A DNA stretch of 11,140 nucleotides from Acidobacteriaceae bacterium (GTDB lineage Bacteria; Acidobacteriota; Terriglobia; Terriglobales; Acidobacteriaceae). Under the pieces are notes generated by a model. It worked only from the letters and a program-made list of their open reading frames with translations, was not told the DNA's origin and searched no databases. Shown piece by piece: positions 1 to 5,495 of this stretch; position 1 is the stretch's first letter, and each line of letters opens with the position of its first letter. The stretch spans positions 1 through 11,140 of the forward strand of contig JASHTU010000323.1 in the NCBI GenBank assembly GCA_030040395.1, read 5' to 3'. A program made the translations under genes and the position numbers.

Positions 1-242
1 TCGGCTGTTCATCGGGCTGGCAGTCGATAAGCAATTGCGCCCCTAAACCATTTATATGCCGGTCTGTTGGATGGCTTCTCTACGATGGCAAGGATACCAA
101 GGTTGTGGTTCCGCATATCCACAACAGCAGTGAGCCGGGAATAGAATCACAGGGGTGTGGCGATATGGCGATTCCCGCCCGCTCGATTGTGAGGATGGTC
201 AAACTGACAGTCTCCAAGAAAGCAATCAGGAAGAGCGCATGA
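1..242 (+). CDS. Small conserved hypothetical protein, 5'-truncated by window edge (probable IS passenger)
   Basis: An open frame enters the window (first whole codon at 3) and ends with TGA at 240-242, giving 79 visible residues. No ATG, GTG or TTG precedes the conserved part, so the start lies upstream. The core reads [20 protein letters not shown], then [19 protein letters not shown], a pattern I remember from small uncharacterised proteins of bacterial mobile elements: an SVGWL beta-strand, a short acidic turn, VVVPH, and a closing IPxxxIxxMxxL segment. The tail is basic ([10 protein letters not shown]). There is no signal peptide or membrane segment. The TGA overlaps the ATG of the next gene as ATGA, indicating translational coupling. 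The function is unknown; a nucleic-acid-binding or phage-like small beta fold is only a guess. Confidence 0.6.
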   Translation, partial: GCSSGWQSISNCAPKPFICRSVGWLLYDGKDTKVVVPHIHNSSEPGIESQGCGDMAIPARSIVRMVKLTVSKKAIRKSA

Positions 243-409
243 AAGCGGAACCGCATCCTCGCCCGAAACCTGAGATGATTGAAGGGCCGCAGGCATTCGA
301 GCGTTTCCAGAATGCTGTGAAAACGGTGCTGACGGTCCCGAAGAGCGCAGTTCCCAACCCGTTCGGCCATTCCAAGCGCAAGAAAAAGCCGGTCGTTTCT
401 AAGGGCTAA
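239..409 (+). CDS. 56-residue basic hypothetical protein (probable IS passenger, coupled to preceding gene)
   Basis: The start ATG at 239 overlaps the upstream stop codon (ATGA) and has AGGAAG at 228-233, five bases away. The frame stays open further upstream, but that extension lies inside the preceding gene and has no ribosome site. The protein has a proline-rich polar N-terminus, a central [11 protein letters not shown]...[13 protein letters not shown] segment likely to form a helix followed by a proline turn, and a very basic tail ([13 protein letters not shown]). The GPxAFxRF...VPK signature is one I recall from tiny uncharacterised proteins in mobile contexts, where some resemble antitoxin-like fragments. 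No toxin partner is visible here. The function is unknown. Together with its partner it converges on the IS1595 transposase, the two transcription units being separated by a hairpin. Confidence 0.6.
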   Translation: MKAEPHPRPKPEMIEGPQAFERFQNAVKTVLTVPKSAVPNPFGHSKRKKKPVVSKG

Positions 410-417
410 CCGGCTTT
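385..417 (+). terminator. Perfect 9-bp hairpin between convergent genes, candidate bidirectional terminator
   Basis: AAAGCCGGT at 385-393 pairs perfectly with ACCGGCTTT at 409-417 across a 15-base loop; the stop codon TAA (407-409) touches the second arm. The arm ends give A-rich and T-rich flanks (an A5 run before, TTT within the stem, then TTTCCC after), which is acceptable but not ideal for intrinsic termination. It sits between the plus-strand gene pair and the end of the minus-strand transposase, where a bidirectional terminator would be expected. Confidence 0.5.
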
Positions 418-451
418 CCGTTTCCCGCGTTTCTGTCGCTGGCCTTCTCGT

Positions 452-1432
452 TTAGTTAACTTGCGTTCGTCCGTCTGCCTGCTTGCCGGTGAGGCTGTCC
501 CAGGTGAGTCGTTTGCCGACGATCCATGAGCAGGCAAGCGCGAACCGATCCGCATCGTTCATTGGGCGATCCGGTTTCGACCGCTCGTTATAACGGAAAG
601 CCTGCTCGTCCAAGTACCGGAAGAGGTGAAACGGTTCGACACTCACATAGGTTCCACCCAAGCCGCGTTTGAGTAATGACCAAAAGTTTTCCATAGCGTT
701 AGTGTGGACGCGGCCATTCACGTACTCCAGCGCGTGGTCGATGATTTGATGAATGTAATCGGCGTCAAGTCCCTTGTAGCCGCCCAGTTCATCGGTATAG
801 AGCGCAGCGCCTGCTTCGACGTGCTTGCGAACGATGGGATGCAGCGTTTCCTTAAATCGGTCTTGGATAACCTGGGTGCGGACGTTACCGCCCCGCTCCA
901 GCATTCCCATGACAATGGTTTTAGCCATGCCGCCGACCGGACGCCCGCTGAATCCGGTTCCCTTGGGCTTTTTGGACTTGTGCATGTTGCGGGCTTTGCC
1001 GCCGATGAAAGTCTCGTCCGCTTCAACTTCGCCAGTGAGCATGGAATCAAACGAGCCGTGATGCAGGGCGAAGCGGATGCGGTGCGCCATATGCCACGCG
1101 GATTTTTGGGTGACGCCAAGAGCGCGGGCGATCTCACAACTGCTGATGCCGTTCTTGGCGTTCACGACTAGCCACATAGCGGGAAGCCACTTGTCTAAGC
1201 CAAGCGGGGAATCTTCAAAAATGGTGCCGACCTTCAGCGAGAACTTTGCCTTTTCATGCTTGCCGTAGCACTTATAGAGGCGCGCCGATTCGAGATAGGT
1301 CACGTGCTCCGAACCGCAAGATGGGCAGCGCACCTTGCCATCCGCCCAACGCAGACCGATCAGAAACCGGCGGCAATTCTCGTAATCGGTGAAGTAGATG
1401 ATTGCTTGCTGTAGTGTCTTTGGGCTGTCCAT
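452..1432 (-). CDS. IS1595-family transposase (ISXO2-like, zinc-ribbon plus DDE/N domain)
   Basis: This is the transposase of an IS1595-type element and is complete at 326 residues, within the family's usual range of about 300-330. Residues 20-60 form the N-terminal zinc ribbon, with C36-x2-C39 and a second half C55-x3-H59 in place of the common CxxC. The VGTIFEDSPLGLDKW linker follows at 68-82. A helix-turn-helix-like segment (ISSCEIARALGVTQKSAWHM) spans about 96-115. The catalytic RNase-H-fold domain shows D139 (VEADETFIGGKA), D214 (LYTDELGGY) and the H243-x-N245-x2-E248 cluster (HTNAMENFWSLLKRG), followed by EPFHLFRYLDEQ. The whole motif set is intact, so the enzyme is probably active. Its ATG lies only six bases downstream of a good -10 box and no ribosome site precedes it, suggesting a leaderless transcript. 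Confidence 0.93.
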   Translation of the reverse strand: MDSPKTLQQAIIYFTDYENCRRFLIGLRWADGKVRCPSCGSEHVTYLESARLYKCYGKHEKAKFSLKVGTIFEDSPLGLDKWLPAMWLVVNAKNGISSCEIARALGVTQKSAWHMAHRIRFALHHGSFDSMLTGEVEADETFIGGKARNMHKSKKPKGTGFSGRPVGGMAKTIVMGMLERGGNVRTQVIQDRFKETLHPIVRKHVEAGAALYTDELGGYKGLDADYIHQIIDHALEYVNGRVHTNAMENFWSLLKRGLGGTYVSVEPFHLFRYLDEQAFRYNERSKPDRPMNDADRFALACSWIVGKRLTWDSLTGKQADGRTQVN

Positions 1433-1438
1433 GAAGAA

Positions 1439-1467
1439 AGTATGCCAGAATTTTCTTGGTCAGTCAA
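1439..1467 (-). promoter_or_regulatory. Sigma-70-type promoter of the transposase
   Basis: On the minus strand there is a -35 TTGACT (1462-1467), a 17-base spacer and a -10 CATACT (1439-1444), followed by six bases and then the transposase ATG at 1432. Matches to TTGACA and TATAAT are 5/6 and 4/6, with optimal spacing. A start seven bases after the -10 would fall at or next to the A of the ATG, giving a leaderless mRNA. Confidence 0.55.
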
Positions 1468-1482
1468 GTAAATAATTACCCC

Positions 1483-1645
1483 AAGGAGTAAAACTCTGGC
1501 TCAAATCTGCCCGCAACTCGTTTGGATGGAAGATCTTAGGATCTAACCCCTTTATTATCAAGGATTTAGGCCCAGCACTCATTAGTATAAGTGATTGCAA
1601 ACAAACCACTTAACCACGAAAGGGGGGAGGGGGAGGGGGAGGGGG
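1483..1645. repeat. Non-coding intergenic segment ending in a G-run; possible dispersed acidobacterial repeat
   Basis: The stretch from the presumed IS end to the G-run is non-coding on both strands. It contains a small perfect hairpin (AGATC-TTAG-GATCT, 1531-1544) and two similar short motifs, AGATCTTAGG and AAGGATTTAGG, about 30 bases apart. From memory, stretches of this style (CCCGCAACTCGTTT..., AGATCTTAGG..., then a run of G) recur between genes in acidobacterial genomes. This window holds only one copy, so the repeat status is inference. Confidence 0.35.
1622..1645 (+). other. Four-tract G-quadruplex motif
   Basis: The plus strand reads G6-A-G5-A-G5-A-G5: four G-tracts with single-base loops, the most stable class of intramolecular G-quadruplex motif. 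It lies in non-coding DNA downstream of the minus-strand porin and next to the AT-rich TAGCTAA repeats. Whether it acts as a terminator or replication pause, or is only the end of a dispersed repeat, cannot be told from sequence. Confidence 0.75.
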
Positions 1646-1650
1646 CATAA

Positions 1651-1677
1651 TAGCTAAGATAGCTAAATTAGCTAAAA
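1651..1677. repeat. Three tandem 9-bp repeats containing TAGCTAA
   Basis: TAGCTAA occurs at 1651, 1660 and 1669, exactly 9 bases apart (unit TAGCTAAnn, with variable bases GA, AT, AA). Each contains the palindrome TAGCTA. Six bases separate the G-quadruplex from the first unit. The array is non-coding and could be a short slipped-strand expansion or an iteron-like protein site; nothing in the sequence decides between them. Confidence 0.7.
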
Positions 1678-1777
1678 CGGTAGAAACTGGGCAAATAGCC
1701 GCACCTCACCGAACCAGCCGCCGAGGCCACAGATCTCCGGTCCCTATTCCGGCCAAGTTGAGTGCTTGCACGTCCGC

Positions 1778-1800
1778 GCGGCCGCTCAGAACGCGACCGC
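1778..1800 (-). terminator. Hairpin directly after the porin stop codon
   Basis: On the minus strand GCGGTCGC (1793-1800) pairs with GCGGCCGC (1778-1785) over a 7-base loop: eight pairs, one of them G-T. It begins on the base after the stop codon TGA (1801-1803). There is no T-tract, so it may be a weak intrinsic terminator or an mRNA 3'-end stabiliser. Confidence 0.4.
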
Positions 1801-3303
1801 TCAAAATTCGGTATGGAAGCGCGCTGAAGACACAGCCACCGGGCCGCGGGACTGGTTGTACCCGGGATCGTTGATGTACTGGAAATCGTAGGAAAGGGAG
1901 AAGCCGCGCCAGAGGTGCGCAGTATAGAAGCTTTCAACGATCCTTTCGTCGCCGTAAGTGAGGCCGCCGTCGCCAAGCAGAAAGCCCAGGCCGCCGAGGC
2001 CAAGGTACTGCTGGTGCGCGGCCACGATGCCGTTGACCACGAATGCGGCTCCGGCGCGGTCCTGAGGCCGGCGCCACACGCGGCCCATCGAAAAGCCGCC
2101 CAATTCGAGGGTGCGGTCGTCTTCGGTGTAGCAGTAGGCTTCGTTGTGCCCGTCGCTCCAGCCCAGGCGCCCGAAAACGCCGGCGTCCGAGGTGATTTCC
2201 TGCTGGAAATTCAACCCGAACCCGTAGCGGTGCCGCCCTTCCTGCCGCGTCGCAACAATGTTTGGCGTTGTCGTCTCGCCATCCAGGAACTCCGCGTTCG
2301 CCTCACTGTAGCTGCCCATGTCGGCGTGGTTGAGATAGGCCAGGAAGCGCACCACGCCGGCGCGGTGGCCGATGGAGTCGCCGCGCCCTTCAAACTCGAA
2401 GTTCTCCGCGCGCGCCCGCGCCACGTCGGCGTCGAGATGGATGCCATTGGCGATCTTCGGCATGAGGGTTTCGGCAAAACGGGCCGACCACCAGCCATCG
2501 TCGTATTCGAGCATCGCGCCGTCGGTATAGCCGCGCGTGTTGGCGGCGTAGTCGTAGGCCCCGTTGTTGTCCACCGTCCAGTTCATGAATTGCAGGTGGT
2601 CGTCCGAGCCCCACTCGTTCGCATCGAAGAAGTCGGTCAGGTCGAATTTGCCCAAACGGAACTCCATGCGCCGGGTGGGAAGGCTTGTGGCCAAGTGCAA
2701 TTCGTCGCGGTCGGCGCTCACGTGATCCTTGCTCAACGGGATAATCTGGCGCAGCATGAACCGCGCCAGGTACGGCGATTTCGACAGCGGCAGCCCCAGG
2801 ACCAGCCGCACTGAATCGAGGTTGGTGTACCCGGCTAGGCCGTTGGCGTTGCCAATGCCGTTGCCGGTCGCGTCCTCGAGATCGGCAAATACCTCCGTGG
2901 TGGGCGTCAGCTCGTACCCCGTATAGAGCGTCATCACATGCGTGGTCGCGCTCTGCGCCCAGCGCGTCAAGCTGTTGGGGCCGCTGTATCTTGCCGGGAA
3001 GGCCGGATGGCCTTGCAGGATAAGGTTGACTTGCCCGGAAACCCAGTAGCGGCCCGCCTCCGTGTGCGGAAACACAGTTTCGGGGTCGTCTTGGCCTGGG
3101 TTTGCGCTGGTAGGCTGATCGCCACCCGGTGGTATGGTTTGCCCCGCGCTTGGTGACGCCGGCCCGTTCTGCGGCTGAGGCGCCGCCGGAGGTGAGGCGG
3201 ACGCCTGTCCAGCGGCGGCCGTGCTTGAACCACCCCCCAACCAAAGAAGGAGAACCGCGATGGCAAGCACGGAGCTATGCGAATTGGAGCGACGGCCAGG
3301 CAT
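1801..3303 (-). CDS. OprB-like carbohydrate-selective outer-membrane porin
   Basis: This 500-residue protein begins MPGRRSNSHSS, followed by the hydrophobic segment VLAIAVLLLWL and a small-residue cleavage region ending near AAAGQASA, a classical Sec signal peptide. Residues ~30-75 are a Pro/Gly/Gln-rich linker. From about residue 85 the protein has porin character: alternating aromatic beta-strands (RYWVSGQVNLILQGHPAFPA, LTRWAQSATTHVMTLYTGYE), LGKFDLTDFFDANEWGSDDHLQFMNW, FGRLGWSDG, and a terminal Phe (SSARFHTEF), the usual BAM recognition residue. Family knowledge assigns OprB proteins to passive uptake of sugars and related solutes. An in-frame GTG at 3325-3327 would add eight residues, but the predicted transcription start falls about there and the ATG gives a cleaner signal peptide. 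The gene is divergent from the regulator at 3377, and a regulator-type operator overlaps its promoter. Confidence 0.82.
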   Translation of the reverse strand: MPGRRSNSHSSVLAIAVLLLWLGGGSSTAAAGQASASPPAAPQPQNGPASPSAGQTIPPGGDQPTSANPGQDDPETVFPHTEAGRYWVSGQVNLILQGHPAFPARYSGPNSLTRWAQSATTHVMTLYTGYELTPTTEVFADLEDATGNGIGNANGLAGYTNLDSVRLVLGLPLSKSPYLARFMLRQIIPLSKDHVSADRDELHLATSLPTRRMEFRLGKFDLTDFFDANEWGSDDHLQFMNWTVDNNGAYDYAANTRGYTDGAMLEYDDGWWSARFAETLMPKIANGIHLDADVARARAENFEFEGRGDSIGHRAGVVRFLAYLNHADMGSYSEANAEFLDGETTTPNIVATRQEGRHRYGFGLNFQQEITSDAGVFGRLGWSDGHNEAYCYTEDDRTLELGGFSMGRVWRRPQDRAGAAFVVNGIVAAHQQYLGLGGLGFLLGDGGLTYGDERIVESFYTAHLWRGFSLSYDFQYINDPGYNQSRGPVAVSSARFHTEF

Positions 3304-3331
3304 ACAATTGGAAAATTGAAGTCCCACTCGT

Positions 3332-3361
3332 TTAATACCATACCGGGGCTAGGTATGGCAA
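3332..3361 (-). promoter_or_regulatory. Predicted porin promoter with operator in its spacer
   Basis: On the minus strand there is a -35 TTGCCA (3356-3361, 5/6 match), an 18-base spacer and a -10 TATTAA (3332-3337, 4/6 match). Transcription would start near 3325, leaving about 22 bases before the ATG at 3303. The spacer (3338-3355) is almost entirely occupied by the inverted repeat at 3338-3358. Confidence 0.45.
3338..3358. promoter_or_regulatory. CsoR/RcnR-type operator (7-7-7 inverted repeat)
   Basis: CCATACC (3338-3344), GGGGCTA (3345-3351) and GGTATGG (3352-3358) form a perfect 7-bp inverted repeat with a G-rich 7-base centre. The core TACC-GGGGCTA-GGTA has the 4-7-4 layout of the known RcnR site (TACT, six G plus one base, AGTA). 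It lies in the divergent spacer between the porin and a gene of exactly that regulator family. Occupancy would cover the porin promoter spacer and lie just upstream of the regulator's ribosome site, so both repression of the porin and autorepression are plausible. Confidence 0.6.
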
Positions 3362-3376
3362 GCGGAGGAACGGCGC

Positions 3377-3649
3377 ATGTCGCACCAGGAACGGGAAAAA
3401 GTGAAACTGTTGCAGCGGGTGAGAAAAGTGCGCGGCCAGTTGGACGCGGTGGAGCGGTCCCTGGCGGCCGACCAGGATTGCGGCGACCAATTGATGCTTT
3501 TGGCCGCCGTCCGCGGCGGCGTCAACGCCCTCATGGGCGAAGTGCTCGAAACCCATATCCGCTTCCACCTGGTAGACGGAGCCAAGGAGCAGATTGCCCC
3601 CGAGCTGGCCGAGGACCTGATCGATCTCGTGCACGCGTATCTGAAGTGA
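3377..3649 (+). CDS. CsoR/RcnR/FrmR-family metal-sensing transcriptional repressor
   Basis: This 90-residue all-helical repressor has the normal family length. GGAGG at 3364-3368 lies eight bases before the ATG. The signature is RVRKVRGQLDAVERSL (14-29), then C35, LLAAVRGGVNALMGEVLETHIRFHL (41-65) and LIDLVHAYLK at the C-terminus. The four positions that separate sensor subtypes are H3, C35, H60 and H64, the His-Cys-His-His set of E. coli RcnR (Ni/Co sensing). Overall wording is closer to FrmR (RVRxxRGQxDAxERSL), but FrmR uses Pro2 with Cys35 to trap formaldehyde, and residue 2 here is Ser. I therefore favour a metal effector, with FrmR-like ancestry. These proteins bind DNA as tetramers in the apo form and release it on ligand binding. 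The divergent operator fits autoregulation and control of the porin. Confidence 0.88.
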   Translation: MSHQEREKVKLLQRVRKVRGQLDAVERSLAADQDCGDQLMLLAAVRGGVNALMGEVLETHIRFHLVDGAKEQIAPELAEDLIDLVHAYLK

Positions 3650-3699
3650 ACTCATTCGAATTGAAGCCGTTGACCGCCTGCTGCGGAAAAACTCGACTT

Positions 3700-3790
3700 G
3701 GGCGAAGCCCTGTATCAGGGCGCGACTTTAGTCGCGACGCAAATGCGACAGAATAAATGGCGGGCTTGAGCCCTCGATGGAAGTTTCTGA
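3700..3790. repeat. Hairpin-rich dispersed repeat, copy 1
   Basis: Three stem-loops lie close together: GCCCTG-TAT-CAGGGC (3707-3721), CGCGAC-TTTA-GTCGCG (3721-3736) and GGGCT-TG-AGCCC (3762-3773), separated by an A-rich linker containing AATAAATGG. The layout (CTGTATCAGGG, GCGACTTTAGTCGC, AATAAATG, a second hairpin, then GATGG) matches a repeat style I recall from acidobacterial intergenic regions. It is parallel in layout to the second copy at 4015-4100. Confidence 0.5.
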
Positions 3791-4014
3791 TTCGATTCGC
3801 CCCTCTGATCTCCATTTTTTCCGTTCCTTTTGGTCCCTGATGGAAGCACGCTCCGGCTGTTGATTCTCCTTTTCGCGCAGCCTGTAGAGCCCATGCCCTT
3901 CGCAGCTCGGTCAAAGTGATCCACTACGGACCGGCTTGGAAGCGTCTTCCACCTATCGTAACGGGAAGCCGGGATGAGGATTGTTAACGTTCGGTTGAAT
4001 CAGGCGCGCTTTCA

Positions 4015-4100
4015 GGTTTTGAAAGGGTACGGCTTGATCCGTGCCGTAAGCGGCCCAAATTGAATGCAGCTTTAACCGCCGAGGGATGTATTTTGCGGAA
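4015..4100. repeat. Hairpin-rich dispersed repeat, copy 2 (diverged)
   Basis: GGTACGG (4026-4032) and CCGTGCC (4039-4045) form a 7-bp stem with one G-T pair and a 6-base loop CTTGAT. It is followed by AAATTGAATGCAGCTTTAACC and GAGGGATG. This reproduces the order seen at 3700-3790: hairpin, short linker, AATG, a GC-(G/A)-GCTT second element, then GA-G-GATG. The stem sequences differ while the layout and linker words persist, as expected for an old mobile or structural repeat. Confidence 0.45.
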
Positions 4101-4163
4101 TCCCGACTTTCACCACTGACTGCTATGCGAAATCCGTCTCGTCCTCGCCACACCGCCAACCCG

Positions 4164-5495
4164 CTACGCAGGATCCTTTTCTTCAACCTGCGCTTTGCCA
4201 GGCCTGCGTTCCACCTGCCGGCTCAGCACCAGCATCACGCCGGCGGACACGGCGATCATGGCGGCCACGGCGTCCAGCCCTGCCCCATAGCTGCCGGAGC
4301 GCTGCTTGAGCCAGCCCACCGCGAAAGGTCCGAAAAATCCGCCCAAGTTGCCCACCGAGTTGATCCACGCAATGCCGGCAGCGGCGCCGGCGCCGGAAAG
4401 AAACAGGTTCGGCATCGGCCACATCGTCGGCTTGGAGGCATTGACGCCGATGTACATCAGCGCCAGCGCCAGAACCACAGCGACAGCCGCGTGCGTCGCC
4501 CCGCCCCATAGAAACCCGACGCAGCCAGTCAGGCAGGGCAGCACCACGTGCCAGGTGCGTTCCAGCGTCAGGTCGGAGTGGCGCGCCCACACGATCATGA
4601 CGGCGATGGCCGCGATGCCCGGCAAGGCGTTCAGCCAGCCCACCGTGAGCGGCGAAAACCCAAGCTGGCCGAGCAGCAGCGGAGCCCAGAAGCCCACCGC
4701 ATACATGCCCGCCGACGTGCCGCCGTATACCACCGCCAGCGCCAGCACCCGCGGGTTAAAAAGCGCCCGCCATGCTTCGCTTCCATGCCCGCTGCGCGCC
4801 CCCAGCTCCGCATATTCAGCCTGCAACTCGGCCTTAAGCCACGCGCGCTCCTCGGGCTTGAGCCATCGCGCTTCTTCGGGCGTCGAGGCCAGCGCCTTGA
4901 GCGTCACAAAGCCCAGCACCACCGCCGGCAGCGCCTCGAAAATGAACAGCCATTGCCAGTTGTCGAGCCCGGCAATGCGCGGCAGTTCCATCAGCGCGCC
5001 CGAAATGGGCGACCCGAGCGCGATCGAGAGCGGCGCCGCGGTCATAAATGCGGCGATCGCCACAGCGCGATGCCGCGCCGGAAACCACAGGCTTAAGTAA
5101 TAGACAATGCCCGGGAAAAAACCCGCCTCCGCCGCGCCCAGCAAAAAGCGCAGCGCGTAAAAGCTGCGCGGTCCCACCACGAACGCACATGCCGCCGACA
5201 CCAGCCCCCAGCTGATCAGCACCCGCGCAATCCAGCGCCGTGCGCCCACGCGATAGAGGATGAGGTTTGAGGGAACCTCGAACAAAAAGTAGCCGGCGAA
5301 AAAGATGCCGCTGCCAAACCCGAACATCGCCGGCGTGAGCCCCAACGCCTTGTTCATGGTGAACGCGGCAAAACCCACATTCACGCGGTCGAGATAGCTC
5401 ACGAAGTAGAGCAGCATCACGAACGGCAGAATCCGCCAGCGCAGCTTGCGGACGATGCTTTCTTCGAGCTTCGACAATGCCGCGGGCGCGCTCAC
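4164..5495 (-). CDS. ttuB: MFS transporter, anion:cation symporter family (tartrate/dicarboxylate permease, TtuB-like)
   Basis: This is a 443-residue inner-membrane symporter with the 12-helix MFS layout and a charged central loop (STPEEARWLKPEERAWLKAE, about residues 208-228). The N-terminal region is diagnostic of the anion:cation symporter (phthalate permease) branch: LYFVSYLDRVNVGFAA at 29-44, where the DRxNxGFA motif closes helix 1, then GSGIFFAGYFLFEVPSNLIL. RFLLGAAEAGFFPGIVYYLS and the WQWLFIFEALPAV segment follow in family order. The start is GTG at 5493-5495, overlapping the stop of the dehydrogenase (GTGA), which implies translational coupling in one operon. The pairing matches TtuB/TtuC of Agrobacterium tartrate utilisation. 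The exact substrate (L- or meso-tartrate, D-malate or a related sugar acid) cannot be fixed from sequence. Confidence 0.82.
   Translation of the reverse strand: MSAPAALSKLEESIVRKLRWRILPFVMLLYFVSYLDRVNVGFAAFTMNKALGLTPAMFGFGSGIFFAGYFLFEVPSNLILYRVGARRWIARVLISWGLVSAACAFVVGPRSFYALRFLLGAAEAGFFPGIVYYLSLWFPARHRAVAIAAFMTAAPLSIALGSPISGALMELPRIAGLDNWQWLFIFEALPAVVLGFVTLKALASTPEEARWLKPEERAWLKAELQAEYAELGARSGHGSEAWRALFNPRVLALAVVYGGTSAGMYAVGFWAPLLLGQLGFSPLTVGWLNALPGIAAIAVMIVWARHSDLTLERTWHVVLPCLTGCVGFLWGGATHAAVAVVLALALMYIGVNASKPTMWPMPNLFLSGAGAAAGIAWINSVGNLGGFFGPFAVGWLKQRSGSYGAGLDAVAAMIAVSAGVMLVLSRQVERRPGKAQVEEKDPA

Larger units (their letters stand above)
1..1482. mobile_element. IS1595-family insertion element with two probable passenger genes (left end outside window)
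   Basis: The block contains a complete IS1595-type transposase on the minus strand and two small plus-strand genes converging on it, with a bidirectional hairpin between them. By eye it is AT-richer than the flanking genes. The right end is placed tentatively near 1480: reading outward from the transposase start there is a promoter and then an AT-rich stretch ending in ACCC, which as reverse complement would give an end beginning GGGTAATTATTTAC. The left terminal inverted repeat is not in the window, so neither the inverted repeats nor a target duplication can be confirmed. Some IS1595-family members are known to carry passenger genes; that the two small genes belong to this element is inference from spacing, orientation and base composition. 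Confidence 0.5.
3650..4163. other. 514-bp non-coding intergenic region
   Basis: No open frame here has a ribosome site or recognisable protein content; frames on both strands run through the hairpin repeats. The region holds two diverged copies of a hairpin-rich repeat (about 3700-3790 and 4015-4100), separated by unremarkable DNA with a T6 run near 3815. No convincing terminator follows the regulator or the MFS permease, so transcription from both sides may run into these hairpins. Confidence 0.6.

Noticed and set aside
704..1171. 155-residue plus-strand open frame
   Set aside because: Antisense shadow of the intact IS1595 transposase.
1915..2814. 299-residue plus-strand open frame
   Set aside because: Antisense to the OprB-like porin, with Val/Ala/His-rich low-information composition and no ribosome site or motif.
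3304..3327. GTG start eight codons upstream for the porin
   Set aside because: The predicted transcription start lies at about this GTG and the ATG at 3303 gives a cleaner signal peptide; kept only as an alternative.
3531..3914. 127-residue minus-strand open frame
   Set aside because: Overlaps the regulator gene on the opposite strand and reads through hairpin repeat copy 1.
3953..4186. 77-residue minus-strand open frame in the intergenic region
   Set aside because: It is a translation of the hairpin repeat copy 2 and overlaps the 3' end of the MFS gene; no protein-like features.
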